From Dreissena polymorpha (lineage: Eukaryota; Mollusca; Bivalvia; Myida; Dreissenidae), in the NCBI RefSeq assembly GCF_020536995.1, contig NC_068355.1:122780365-122844364 (forward strand): a DNA stretch of 64,000 nucleotides, given 5' to 3'. Under the pieces are notes generated by a model, which saw nothing but the letters and a program-made list of their open reading frames with translations, was not told the DNA's origin and did no database searches. Numbering within the stretch: position 1 is the first letter of the stretch; every line of letters starts with the position of its first letter. Both the position numbers and the translations under genes were made by a program. This document shows, piece by piece, positions 12,005 through 24,300 of the stretch.

Positions 12005-13480
12005 ACTGAGATAAAGGTATGTGATTATGGTACAACAATTATATCTTAATGTTTAGATATATGATATCTATTTAGATATAATGTAATGATATCCGCCAGT
12101 ACAGTTACTTTTGAAGTGTCATTTCATTATAACAAATTAATCTATCTCGTCCAATAAAATGCAATTTATGCCTTCGACATCCAGCCCCGGAAAAAGGGGG
12201 GGGATAACTTCCTATATACGGGTATATAGGGATGTGCCGAAAATACGGGGTGAGTTTTTCGACTAAAATTACTGATATGGGTATGGTTTTGAGAATCTAA
12301 GTATAGATATGTGTATTGAAATCCGAACTTTGCTTGTATTTAAATGCATATATATTTGAAAGTATTTTAAGTATCAAATTAGGTTTGATAAATTTCATAC
12401 TGGATTTACAAATAGACAGATAATTCAATAAGTATACTGGACAAATCGTCATTGATTGCATTGGACTTCGAATATACAACGAAAAAAAGTCTAAAGGTAT
12501 ATTTACAATGATATGCACAACCATTTTTGTACTTCCGTCACTTTTTCTCGCAATTTAATTTAAACCACACCATTATTGATAACGTTTGTTTCGAACGCTA
12601 ACCATTCTGACCATTTTTTTTACAAACCCGCGATCACGTAGAAGCGAGTTATTTTATGCCTATGGAAGTTTTCTAGTATGCATGACAAACACAAGATCCA
12701 AAATGCGTTTTGGGCTCGTTCGATGTTTTAACAAATATTTTACTGTTAACTAAAATGCCACGTCCGACTTGTCATTAAAATCCAGAGAGTCAAACGAAAT
12801 GCACATCCACATTATGCTCTCTTTCAATTTATCTTAATTTTTTTTTAACCACATACACATGTATGCTCTTTTTTAATCTTATCGAAGTTTACAATAATGC
12901 ATGACAAACAAACAATCCTAAATACGTTTGCATTTGATGATGCTTTGAATAAATAATTAACTGTTAAAAAACAAACCACGTTCATATGTCGTCGCTAATT
13001 CTATCGAAAATGCGTTTAAACTATGTGTCGTATTCTGAGAAAACTGGGCATAATGCATGTGCGTACAGTGTCGTCCCAGATTAGCCTGGGCAGTACGCAC
13101 AGGCTTATGAGGGACAACACTTTCCGCCTTAATTGTATTTTTGCTAAGAAGAGACTTCATTTAAAACGAAAAATGTCATAACAGCGAAGAGTGTCGACCC
13201 TGTTTAGCCTGTGTGGGCTGTATGTTAAATATTTTGAGGTTAAACTAGTTTTTTTTTCGTCACTGAAATGACCACAACACGATATACGTCACAAATCTCA
13301 TAATTTAAAATTTAAAGCCACAAGGCAATGCAAAATTAATAAAACATTATCTTATGAAAATGAATGAAGATGTTTCGATTTAAGATTTATAAATTTACGG
13401 AAATGATTTTATGTTAGTCAATTGTGTTTTGCTATGAGCAGGGATGTGCGAATAACTGTAAACTTTTGCTGAGCAAGTCA
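12005..13480. other. Repeat-rich gene-free stretch
   Basis: About 12190-12300 holds a fragment with the short palindrome CCTATATACGGGTATATAGG followed by GATGTGCCG. 12655-12775 and 12895-12975 are diverged copies of one segment (ATGCATGACAAACA...AT(C/A)C(A/T)AAATxCGTTT...ACTGTTAA). 13020-13215 is a long copy of the dispersed CTGGGCATAATGCATGTGC element, with a second module (GAGGGACAACACTTTCCGCC...GAAGAGACTTC). No gene was found. Confidence 0.45.
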
Positions 13481-13489
13481 TTCATGCTA

Positions 13490-13766
13490 TTAAACAGAAT
13501 TGCAGTTTACCTACATATTTTTCAAAAGGTCAGATAGCTTAATTGGTAGAGCAACCCAGGCCGGTATCATTAGATGGCTCATGGGTGGGTTCGGGTTCGA
13601 ATCCCGATCTGAACTTCGTAGGTAAACTTGTGGTTGCAAGGCTGGAAACGGATAGTGTGACAATTTGTTTTCGGCGGGGTTTGGGCTAACCGTTCAGTTC
13701 ATCAGTTCGTCCGGTCACATGAAACGTTTAATATGGCCTGTTTGTTGTTTAATTGCTGATTAACAT
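13490..13766 (+). repeat. tRNA-derived repeat, copy 1
   Basis: The core 13528-13614 is tRNA-like. The ends GGTCAGAT and ATCTGAAC pair as an acceptor stem. The D-arm reads TAGCTTAATTGGTAGAGC (A box). TCGGGTTCGAATCCCGA is a perfect T-arm and B box. ACCCA/TGGGT pair around an oversized 23-base anticodon loop, so it is not a normal tRNA. The core is bracketed by an exact 11-base inverted repeat, AGTTTACCTAC (13504-13514) and GTAGGTAAACT (13618-13628). The homologous unit with copy 2 extends over about 277 bases. Confidence 0.65.
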
Positions 13767-13817
13767 ATTTGACACCAATCGTGCAGTCCCGCTTAACTCC
13801 TTATTTATGTTGGCTAT

Positions 13818-13919
13818 ATTGCACTTTAGCGGTACGCTGCCATCATGGATTCCGAAATTTACGCAACTTAACACTAATTATAAGGGCTTGGGTTATAGTG
13901 CGTACCGGTAAAGTGCAAT
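13818..13919. repeat. Short 102-base inverted-repeat element
   Basis: Twenty-base arms ATTGCACTTTAGCGGTACGC (13818-13837) and GCGTACCGGTAAAGTGCAAT (13900-13919) are reverse complements with one mismatch and enclose about 62 bases. It has the size and form of a small MITE. No clear target duplication was seen. It lies between the two tRNA-derived repeats. Confidence 0.6.
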
Positions 13920-14325
13920 TGCCCCGGACTGTTTAGTTGCTCTTATCCGCAGTTGGTATTCGAACCATATATACTTCAGATGTGTGCCGACATAAGGTGA
14001 TTTTATCTATTTTACAAACAGCAGCTTTTGTGCGATTTTAAAACAAAAAAGTTACTTAGTTACAAGGACTGTTATGTTGCTCTTATCTGCAGTTGGTTTT
14101 CGATCCATATATGTTTCTTCCAGATTTGTGCAAAATAAGGGTTTATATGAACTACACAGTCGGCAAATTATCACCATTTTACAAACGGAAGCTTTTGTGG
14201 GCTTTTCAAACATTGCCTCGTGTGGCCTTTTGAACTGACAATATGTCGTTCTAAATCATAAAACAATTTCAATGAAATGTACATGTAATTCTTTGGAAAC
14301 GTTTTTCTAAGCAAGTTAATCATGC

Positions 14326-14605
14326 TATTCAACAGAATTGCAGTTTACCCCATATATTTTTCAAACGGTCAGAATAGCTTAATTGGTAGAGCAACCCAGG
14401 CCGGAATCATATCTTATTTAGATGGCTAATTGGTGGTTTCGGGTTCGAATCCCGATCTGACCTTCGTAGGTAAATTGTGGTTGCAAGGCTGGCAACGGAT
14501 AGTATGACAATCTGTTTTGGGCGGGGTTTTGGGCTAACAGTTCAGTTCATTAGGTCACATGAAACCCTTTAATATGGCCCGTTTGTTGTTGAATTGCTGA
14601 TTAAA
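14326..14605 (+). repeat. tRNA-derived repeat, copy 2
   Basis: This is a second copy of the unit at 13490-13766, about 840 bases downstream in the same orientation. The tRNA-like core at 14367-14462 keeps the A box (TAGCTTAATTGGTAGAGC) and the B box (GGGTTCGAATCCC). It has a larger anticodon-side insertion and an extra base in the acceptor arm. The bracketing inverted repeat is less perfect than in copy 1. Between the copies, 13925-13985 and 14075-14130 are also a repeated pair (GTTGCTCTTATC(C/T)GCAGTTGG). Confidence 0.65.
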
Positions 14606-14837
14606 GTAATAATTGAAAGTTCATTTCCTTACTTTTTAATAACAGTCTTTACGAACTCCAGGTTCTTCTGCTAGGAAGTGCCTTTAATGATTTAATTCAA
14701 ATATTATCTGTATATAAGTTGTGTGTTAGTTTCTTCACGGTGCGTATATTGTATATTGTCATCTAGAGTCCGTGGTTTCTTCTATTACAGATTAATTGAG
14801 TCGCTTTGATGCATCGCCTTATTTCATATTATGCTTT

Positions 14838-16788
14838 CCTCACATTTTTTTTTACATATTTAGAAACAGTGGAAGAAAACCATAACAACGGTACAAAAAA
14901 TGTATGGTCGGTTAGAAAAAGGATGCTTTTATAGCCCCTTTTAGCTTTTACGTGTTTTCCTCTAGACATTGTTTTGTGTACAAAAACAAAACGGTATTTT
15001 TCGGTCAATTTTGACCGCGATTTACAGGTTGGCACTGACCCTGCCATAAAATATTTTAACATGGTTAGAAACTGTGGAGGTTCTTCTTTGCAACGGTACC
15101 ATTATAATTAATATCGAATCAATAATAATGTTTTTATAACCCTTTTTCCTTTTCGGGGTTTTCTTTACGGGCATTTGCGTGTGTAAAAAAAAAAACCGTT
15201 AAAAACAGGCCGACTTTGTCCGCGATTTACAGGCCGATTCTGACCCTGCCATAAAACTATTTTATATATTATTAGAACTGTAGAGGATCTTCTTTACAGC
15301 GGTACCATTACAATTAATATCGGACGAATAATAATGCATTTATAACCATTTATATCGGTTCCGGGTTTTCTTTACGGCATTTGCGTGTGTAAAAAAAAAA
15401 CGTTAAAAACAGGCCGACTTTTGTCCGCGATTTACAGGCGACTACGCTCCTGCCATAAAATATTTTCATATGGTTAGAAAATGTAGAGGATCTTCTTTAC
15501 AACGGTACCATTATAATTAATATCGGACGAATAATAATGCATTTATAACCATTTATATCGATTCCGGGTTTTCTTTACGGCATTTGCGTGTGCAAACTAA
15601 CCCGTTAAAACAGGCCGACTTTTGTCCGCGATTTACAGGCCGACTACGACCCTGCCATAAAATGTTTTGATATGGTTAGAAATCTGTAGAGGATCTTCTT
15701 TACAACGGTACCATTATAATTAATATCGGACGAATAATAATGAAGTTTATAAACCATTTATATCGGTTCCGGGTTTTCTTTACGGCATTTGCGTGTGTAA
15801 AATTTTTTGTTAAAACAGGCCGACTTTGTCCGCGATTTACAGGCCGACTACGACCCTGCCATAAAATATTTTGATATGGTTAGAATCTGTAGAGGATCTT
15901 CTTTACAACGGTACCATTATAATTAATATCGGACGAATAATAATGAAGTTATAAACCATTTATATCGGTTCCGGGTTTTCTTTTCGGAATTTGCGTGTGT
16001 AAAAAAAAACGTTAAAACAGGCCGACTTTGTCCGCGATTTACAGGCCGACTACGACCCTGCCATAAAATATTTTGATATGGTTAGAATCTGTAGAGGATC
16101 TTCTTTACAATGGTACCATTATAATTAATATCGGACGAATAGTAATGAAGTTATAACCATTTATATCGGTTCCGGGTTTTTCTTTTCGGCATTTGCGTGT
16201 GTAAAAAACCGTTAAAACAGGCCGACTTTGTCCGCGATTTACAGGCCGACTACGACCCCTGCCATAAAATATTTTGATATGGTTAGAATCTGTAGAGGAT
16301 CTTCTTTACAAACGGTACCATTATAAATAATATTGGACGAATAATTATGAAGTTATAACCATTTATATCGGTTCCGGGTTTTCTTTTCGGCATTTGCGTG
16401 TGTAAAAAAAAACGTTAAAACAGGCCGACTTTGTCCGCGATTTACAGGCCGACTACGACCCTGCCATAAAATATTTTGATATGGTTAGAATCTGTAGAGG
16501 ATCTTCTTTACAACGGTACCATTATAATTAATATCGGACGAATAATAATGAAGTTATAACCATTTATATCGGTTCCGGGTTTTCTTTTCGGCATTTGCGT
16601 GTGTAAAAAAAACGTTAAAACAGGCCGACTTTGTCCGCGATTTACAGGCCGACTACGACCCTGCCATAAAATATTTTGATATGGTTAGAATCTGTAGATG
16701 ATCTTCTTTACAACGGTACCATTATAATTAATATCGGACGAATAATAATGAAGTTATAACCATTTATATCGGTTCCGGGTTTTACCTT
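14838..16788. repeat. Satellite array, about 200-base unit, nine copies
   Basis: The landmark TTGTCCGCGATTTACAGGCC recurs every 200-203 bases (AGGCC at 15841, 16043, 16243, 16446 and 16646). Each unit contains CTGCCATAAAATATTTT, GGATCTTCTTTACAACGGTA, AATATCGGACGAATAATAAT and TCGGTTCCGGGTTTTC. The first one or two copies (14838-15300) are much more diverged and the last six are very alike, which suggests recent unequal exchange at the right side. The array ends abruptly at about 16788 and is followed by TTTCCGGGTTTTCCGG repeats. No protein is encoded. Confidence 0.9.
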
Positions 16789-16879
16789 AAAGATTTCCGG
16801 GTTTTCCGGATATTTCCGGGTTTTATACCTGCCCGCTGGGCCCCGCCACCATTCCCCTATTTGTGAAAAAAAAACACTG
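16789..16879. mobile_element. Terminal fragment of a CAGTG-ended transposon
   Basis: The sequence CCCCGCCACCATTCCCCTAT then TTGTGAAAAAAAAACACTG is the same terminus seen at 36120-36147 and at 62880-62920. It ends at 16879 and abuts unique DNA. The matching left terminus was not found; the satellite may separate the two ends. Confidence 0.55.
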
Positions 16880-16902
16880 GAAGGCATTTCGTCTCCACGC
16901 AG

Positions 16903-16949
16903 AGGACCCTAATCACATAAAGAATATAAGAACCATCAAGACCACCCAG
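16903..16949 (+). CDS. Candidate internal exon, unknown gene
   Basis: A 47-base stretch lies between an acceptor-like TTTCGTCTCCACGCAG and a GTAGGG donor. With two bases carried in, it reads DPNHIKNIRTIKTTQ without a stop. It begins 23 bases after the end of a transposon fragment. No partner exon could be identified on this strand, so it may be a relic or chance. Confidence 0.2.
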
Positions 16950-17441
16950 GTAGGGTTTTTATTTTTTTAAACTAACACCCCGAATTTGGTCGTTTTTTTC
17001 TGTTGCTAAAGTTTACTGTTAAGTTGTTTTGCATCAAAAATCGGCAAGATAGACCTAGGAAATTTGCCTTTTTTTTTATTTATAACGTTTGATTCATTGA
17101 TTGTGAGCTTTAAAAAAAATTGACCTTTGAATAATGCATAAAATAGGAAAAGAATTTTGACAGTAATTGAAAATACGATCAAATTCGCCATTTTTGCTGA
17201 CTGGGACAGGTCTTTTTAAGTTAAATAAAATGTTTTATTGTCCCCAACATATGAGCCCAGCAGCAAGAAATGTTGTTTTTTTTTTACTTTTTGTAAAACA
17301 CATATGGGCAACCTAACGTAACCCAAATTCGACGATGTTCTATTTTTATAGATTAAATGGATGATTATTGTCTTGGAATCGTATAAAAGTAATACAGCCG
17401 AGTTTACAATTATTATTTTGTGCTATTAAACATTTCATTAT

Positions 17442-18978
17442 TATTTCCCCCTTCGAAGAAGAGGGGGTATATTGCTTTGCACATGTTGGTCGGTCCGTCC
17501 ACCAGGTGGTTTCCGGATGATAACTCAAGAACGCTTGGGCCTAGGATCATGAAACTTCATAGGTACATTGATCATGACTCGCAGATGACCCCTATTGATT
17601 TTCACGTCAAAGGTCAAGGTCACGATGACCCGAAATAGAAAAATGGTTTCCGGATGATAACTCAAGAACGCTTACGCCTTGGATCATGAAACTTGATAGG
17701 TAGATTGATCATGACTCGCAGATGACCCCTATTGATTTTGAGGTCACTAGGTCAAAGGTCAAGGGTCACAGTTACCCGAAATAGTAAAATGGTTTCCGGA
17801 GGATAACTCAAGAACGCTTAGGCCTAGGATCATTTAACTTGATGGGTAGATTCATCATGACTCGCAGATGACCCCTATTGATTTTCAGGTCACTAGGTCA
17901 AAGGTCAAGGTCACAGTGACCCAAAATAGTAAAATGGTTTCCGGATGATAACTCAAGAACGCTTATGCCTAGGATCATGAAACTTTGAAGGTAGATTGAT
18001 AATGGCTGGCAGATGACCCCTATTGATTTTCAGGTCACTAGGTCAAGGTGACCCGAAATAGTAAAATGGTTTCCGGATGATAACTCAAGAACGCTTATGC
18101 CTATGATCATGAAACTTCATAGGTACATTGATCATGACCGGCAGATGACCCCTATTGATTTTCAGGTCACTAGGTCAAAGGTCAAGGTCACGGTGACCCG
18201 AAATAGTAAAATGGTTTACGGATGATAACTCAAGAACGCCTATGCCTAGGATCATGAAACTTGATAGGTAGATTGATCATGACTGGCAGTTGACCCCTAT
18301 TGATTTTCAGGTCACTATCAAAGGTCAAGGTCACGGTGACCTGAAATAGTAAAATGGTTTCCAGATGATAACTCAAGAACGCTAATGGCTACGATCATGA
18401 AACTTCATAGGTACATTGATCATGACTTGCAGATGACCCCTATTGATTTTGAGGTCAAAGGTCAAGATCATGGTGACCCGAAATAGTAAAATGGTTTCCG
18501 GATGATAACTCAAGAACGCTTATGCCTAGGATCATGAAACTTCATAGGTACATTGATCATGACTCGCAGATGACCCCTATCGATTTTGAGGTCACTAGGT
18601 CAAAGGTCAAGTTCATGTTGACCCGAAATAGTAAAATGGTTTCTGAATGATAACTAAAGAACGCTTATTCCTAGGATAAAGACACTTGATAGGTAGATTG
18701 ATCATGACTCGCAGATGACCCCTATTGATTTTCAGGTAACTAGGTCAAAGGTCATGGTCACGGTGACCCGAAATAGTAAAATGGTTTCCAGATGATTACT
18801 CAAGAACGCTTATGCCTAGGATCATGAAACTTCATAGGTACAATATAATGACTGGCAGATGACCCCTATTGATTTTCAGGTCACTAGGTCAAAGTTCAAG
18901 GTCACAGTGACAAAAAACATATTCACACAACGGAGAGCCCATATGGGGGGCATGCATGTTTTACAAACAGCCCTTGTT
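17442..18978 (+). mobile_element. Minisatellite-bearing element A (Helentron-like?), ten units
   Basis: The left end is CCCCCTTCGAAGAAGAGGGG, which can fold as a hairpin, followed by TATATTGCTTTGCACATG and CGGTCCGTCC. There are then ten tandem units of 130-147 bases, each with GGTTTCCGGATGATAACTCA, ATCATGAAACTT, GCAGATGACCCCTATTGATT and AGGTCAAAGGTCAAGGTCA. The right end is CATATGGGGGGCATGCATG, then TTTTACAAACAGCCCTTGTT. The same two constant ends bound all five arrays of this family in the window. Internal tandem repeats, no inverted ends and no clear target duplication resemble non-autonomous Helitron/Helentron elements known from bivalves. That assignment is inference. Confidence 0.7.
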
Positions 18979-19690
18979 TCTTTAATTATTTGCTAAATAT
19001 TGCTTCATGTAACCGTTATATCGTCGAATTTGGGTCACACCGGGATACAATTATTTAGCATTCAAACAAAACGATTGGGATAAAAACTAGGGGAACCCAT
19101 GCTGAAATTTTCAATTTTAACTTCAGCAGAAGCCACCATACCCAATTTTTCTTAGGTGTATATCACAGGCTTCTGGCAGCATGATTCTGTGAATATAAAT
19201 GGTGACAAACGTTTGATTCTGCATTTATTAAACATGTATTATTTACTTTTTAAAGTATGTGTGCAAAATATAATAATTTGTAACGATTGTTACAGGTTTT
19301 ACCGGGTTCTTCAAAAGCAACACCTGCAGTCGAGTCCATGCCAGACATAGGGTGCATGTGAATGAATTGCCTTTTGACTGACTAACTATTGTGTGTTCCT
19401 TATAAAATACATGAAGATTTTTTAAATATATGTGTATGTTTTTTTTTAAAGAAAATAGAATCACCAGAACAGGTACAGGCACATTTTTAATGCGTCGAAT
19501 CCAGGACCTTCCGGGGGCCTCCGGCCCCCTTGTCCCCTGGACCCACCAAGGGCCCTGCGGTCCCCTTGCCCCCAGCTTTAAGTTCAGGATTTTCAAAATA
19601 TCCAACTTTGACCCCTGCAAATGCTTTGCTTAAACTTTGGCTACACGTTTCTAAAATTTGGCTACACAAAATTCCATTTGGCTAAAATGT
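18979..19690. other. Unassigned sequence with a GC-rich patch
   Basis: No gene was identified. About 19495-19600 is unusually GC-rich and C-runs dominate (GGGGGCCTCCGGCCCCCTTG). Together with 19600-19725 (CAGGATTTTCAAAATATCCA, then repeated TTGGCTACA) it looks like part of an old transposon, but paired ends were not found. Short reading frames on both strands here overlap this low-complexity patch. Confidence 0.35.
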
Positions 19691-19699
19691 TGGCTACAG

Positions 19700-20392
19700 A
19701 AATTTTTGGGCCAGGGGAGCCCTGTTTGGATTGTATTTGGGTCATCTGGGGTCAGCAACTAGGCACTAGGTCAAATAATAGAAAAACCTTGTGTAGACTA
19801 TAGAGGTCACAGTTTTCATCAGACCTTAATGAAATATAGTCAGAATGTTTGTCTTGTTAAAATCTGGGTTGGGATTGAATTTGGGTCATCTAGGGTCAAA
19901 AAACTAGGTCAGATTAAAAAAAAACTTTTGTAGACAGTAGAGGTCACAGTTTTCATTAAATCTTTATGAAATTTGGTCAGAATATTAATCTTGATGAAAT
20001 CTGGGTTGGGATTGTATTAGGGTCATCTGGGATCAAAAACTAAGTCACTAGGTCAAATCATAGAAAACTTTGTTAAGACAATAGAGGTCATAGTTTTCAT
20101 ATGATCTTAATGAAATATGGTCAGAATGTTTATCTTGATAATATCTGATTTTGGATCGTATATGGGTAATCTGGGGTCAAAAATAAGTTCACCAATAAGG
20201 CCAATTCTAGTAAAACCTTGTGTAGATGAAAGAGGTCACAGTTTTCACTTTGTCTGAATGAAATTTTGTCAGAATGTATTAATTAATGAAATTTGGCTTG
20301 TGAATGTATATGGGTCTAATAAAATTTAAGTTCATGAAGCAAGGTTAGTCAGGTGAGCGATTGAGGGCCATCATGGCCCTCTTGTTTTATTT
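19700..20392 (+). repeat. Tandem array, about 150-base unit, four to five copies
   Basis: Repeated blocks GGGTCATCTGGGGTCA, AAACTAGGTCA, AAAACCTTGTGTAGAC, AGAGGTCACAGTTTTCAT and GAAATATGGTCAGAATGTT recur every 140-155 bases. The array closes with CAGGTGAGCGATTGAGGGCC and CATGGCCCTCTTG, as in the family at 1-497. 20395-20545 is a related fragment like 1255-1375. Confidence 0.7.
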
Positions 20393-20545
20393 ATGTATCA
20401 TTAATATTTGTATTTCATAATGTACTTCTATATTGATGTTTCATAAAGTACTTCAATTATTCTGAACTTAACCATCTCAGAATAGTATATTTCCTTGTGG
20501 TCCCAGTTCAGCGCCTTAGGGCCCATGGCTTTCTTGTTGCATGTT

Positions 20546-21245
20546 TGTTCTACTGTCATGAATCTTTATCAGAAAATGTGTACGATAACTCTGCTAAGAG
20601 TAAAAGTGGTTGTGGTCTGTGGAATAACATGTCCGTTTGGGGTCAGGGAAATTTGTATGGCTATGGTGAAGACATTTTAGCAGAAATATAATAATAAGTT
20701 CAAACTGAATGAGACTTGCTCAGAAAAATGTTTTTAAATGATATCTCAGAAGGTCAGAAGCCACATTTATTATACAAACAGTGATATGAGACGCTCAAAA
20801 CAGTGATATTGCTTTGAGACTCAGCTAATCAACATAAGGGCATTTATTAGATAACAACAATAACATAAAAGCATAATACCCAAATTTAGCTATATACCCA
20901 TACAGTCATAAGGATGACATTTACTTTAAAGCTAGGGACACATGAGTTGTTGCGCTTGTTGCTTGACCCTCTGCACATGTGGAAAGTTATTTTAGAATTG
21001 CCTGGTAAATAACAGTCTGGACAAGATTTAAGGATGAATACAAATGGAAGTGCATTGCTTTATGCTTCCAACTTATATGTATTGTATGACACAGTTTGTG
21101 CCTTCACAATTTTGTAATTATTACAGATAAATGTCAACATGAATGTTTAAGTGCATGATAGGAAAATGCTTAAATAATGCAGAGTTATATCTTTACACAG
21201 TGATTCTTTATCCTCTTTAAATGCATAAAGGTCAATTAAAGAATA
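20546..21245. other. Gene-free stretch downstream of ALKBH2
   Basis: AT-rich sequence with no recognisable gene or element. It lies 3' of ALKBH2 and may include distal 3' UTR sequence. Confidence 0.4.
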
Positions 21246-21265
21246 TTTATTACAGATGCTTTATT
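21246..21265 (-). other. Polyadenylation signals of ALKBH2
   Basis: Two AATAAA hexamers on the - strand (21251-21246 and 21265-21260) lie 58-77 bases after the ALKBH2 stop codon. The position fits a short 3' UTR. Confidence 0.6.
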
Positions 21266-21322
21266 AAACATTTTGATAGAAGTAAAATACAAGTTTTTTA
21301 ACAATCATATTACTTTCGGATA

Positions 21323-24300
21323 TTACTTTACCACCATCATTCGAAAAGTCATATTGATCCGCACATTCATCAACCTCTTCCTCTGCGGTAATGAATGATA
21401 CCAGAACACGTTAGTGGGATGCTTCATCATCAACAGACTCCCATGCTCCAGCAGTATTTTCACAGTCTCAATGGAGCGCGTGGCATTCTTTCCCCGAGCA
21501 TCAGCATGCTTGAACAGGAAGTCCCTTGACTGCCCGAGCGAAAGTGAGGCTATAGGATGACCAAACACCAGGTCCTTCTCATCATCACGATGTTCTCCCA
21601 TGTGATCTTGCCCATCTTTATACCTATAAAAAAAGCCTCGTTCAGGGAAACCTCAGCTTCATGCATGAACAAAGTGTTTTCTCATCTTAGCCTGTGCAGT
21701 ATACACAGGCTGATCAGGGGGGGGGGGGGCAAAACTTTCCATTTTTATGGATTATTTTGTTAAAAGAAGGTGTTTTCTAAAAGAAAATTCAGTGTATGCA
21801 GAAAGTGAAGACTGCACTGGCTATTGGGACAACACTTCATACTTGCTTTAAGCCTAGTTTTCCCATAACACAACTTGAATGAATGAAGTAACTGGAAATA
21901 AATTTGCATGTGTGAAAGTCTTCATTATTAATACTTCAGTATTCTGTAACCTATTTGGTTGAAATTATCTAAAGAGTTGAAACTATGAGTTCAATACTTT
22001 TAAAACTGGGAGTATAAGTATTTGCAGATATGTGTTCCTAAAATCATGCATTTCAATCAAAATGCATGGACATGCATTGTTCAGTTTTGTCCAAATTAGG
22101 TACAAAAGGCATTTTTAAACTACCGCTAACTTTGACATCCACTCACATATTTCTTGCATTTTTAACACTGGTGCAGTTGCTTCAGACTTTCAACTTACAA
22201 AGTAACTATGTCTACAACTTATTTAAAGGGATCTTTTCACGCTTTGGTAAATTGACAAAATTGAAAAAAGTTGTTTCAGATTCGCAAATTTTCGTTTTAG
22301 TTACGATATTTGTGAGGAAAGAGTAATACTGAACATTTACCATGGTCTAATATAGCCATTATATGCATCTTTTGACGATTTTAAAACCTAAAAATTATAA
22401 AGCGTTGCAACGCGAAACGATTGAATAATTTGGAGAGTTCTGTTTTTGTCGTTAAATTTTGTGAAACTACGAAGATTGCTTATATAAGGTATAAAATACG
22501 TCAAGTAAGTGTACTTGGCGGAATAGCTCAGTAGGCTAAAGCGTTTTTACTTCAGGACTCTGGCAGGACTCCAGGGGTCACTGGTTCGAAACCTGGTCCG
22601 GGCAATGTGCTTTTCCTTTTTTTAATTTTATTCTTGATTTTTTACTGGAGCTTTTACGATCCAATGTTTACATTTTTCTATATAAAGCATTTAATGAATA
22701 AGTTAAAAAATGCCAAAATCTGTGAAAAGGCACCTTAAAATAGTAGTATAATAGGATTAACCCTTTCCTGCTCAGGTTTTAACCGTTTTATGTTGTAAGC
22801 TTTTTGTCACTGTCTAATGGATTGATATGAAGCCTTGAGTCGATTATGAAAGTCCATTTTATTAAATGTGAATTTCTAAGAGACTTTAATATCTGAGCGG
22901 TAAAAGGATTTGGCAAACATTATTGCTACCTGTTTATGAGGACAAAGTTGAAGTTGTATCCTGTTTTCTGACTGATCACATCTCTGATGGCCGAGAGGAA
23001 TGGTGTCCATGGTCTGGCAGGCACAGTGTTGTTTGAGAAGCTGTAGGCAAGACCTTCATCACCATGGGCAACCTCAAAGGAAAACAGGAATCTTTTTAAT
23101 AATGTTTACAAGTTAGAATAAAACCTAAACTATTATTAGAGAAAATATCAACAGGTTTTGTGTTGCCAAGTCAAAATGAATTTAGTCAACTGAACTTTGC
23201 ATCAAAATGGTATTTGCTGTGTAATTATTAGCCCATGTCAGTTATTTTGTTCCTTAACAAACACTGTTTTTGGAATATGCTATGATGTAATAGATGGGAC
23301 ACGTGTTTTGAAAGCCTAAGAAATGACGAAGCTACTTGTAGCACACTGGTTAAGAAATCTCTATGACTTCCCGTTTAACTTACATGATCATGTTTATATA
23401 ACAATCATATTTCAGTCCCTAATGGTGGTGTCTGCTAACATTTCAAATGTGGATATTCAAAATTAGCACATTTTCATTCTGTTTGCATAAGATAATGCAC
23501 AACAAGTACCTGATGAATATTTCATATGTGTATCCAATTTATGTACTAGTATATAATTTTAATAAGGTAAGTTACAATTGCTTAAAGGGATCTTTTCACG
23601 CTTTGGTAAATTTACAAAATTGAAAAAAGTTGTTTCAGATTCGCAAATTTTCGTTTTAGTTATGATATTTGTGAGGAAACAGTAATACTGAACATTTACC
23701 ATGGTCTAATATAGCCATTATATGCATCTTTTGACGATTTTAAAACCTAAAAATTATAAAGCGTTGCAACGCGAAACGATTGAATAATTTGGAGAGTTCT
23801 GTTTTTGTCGTTAAATTTTGTGTAACTACGAAGATTGCTTATATAAGGTATAAAATACTTCAAGTATATGTACTCGGCGTAAGAGCGCAGTAGGCTAAAG
23901 CGTTTTTACTTCAGGACTATGGCAGGACTCCAGGGGTCACTGGTTCGAAACCTGGTCCGGCCAATGTTCTTTTCCTTTTTTTAATTTTATTCTTGATTTT
24001 TTACTGGAGCTTTTACGATCCAATGTTTACATTTATCGATATAAAGCATTTAATGAATAAGTTAAAAAATGCCAAAATCTGTGAAAAGGCCCCTTTAAGT
24101 TATATCCATAACACATTAATGCAATCAGAATATGTGATTATAACAAGAAATACTTCTCACACATATATGAAGACTTTCTGATACTCCTTTGCTACACAAT
24201 TCAGTGTTTGACCTTATTATGTGATGACAATATCTTTAGAATAAAATAAATAATATGTAGGTTAAGAAGATTCTAGATTAATTAATACTGAAAAACAACA

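Noticed and set aside
13528-13614. A functional tRNA gene
   Set aside because: The stems are good but the anticodon loop is 23 bases and the unit is repeated nearby within a larger repeat.
17442-18978. CRISPR-like or other prokaryotic repeat array
   Set aside because: Units are 130-147 bases with no unique spacers, in an intron-bearing animal genome with transposon-like constant ends.
19243-19669. Overlapping Pro/Gly-rich frames on both strands
   Set aside because: They are produced by a GC-rich low-complexity patch; no splice sites, family match or conserved motif.
22516-22605. A functional tRNA gene
   Set aside because: The B box is perfect but the ends pair poorly, the anticodon region is too long, and a second copy shows it is part of a repeated MITE.
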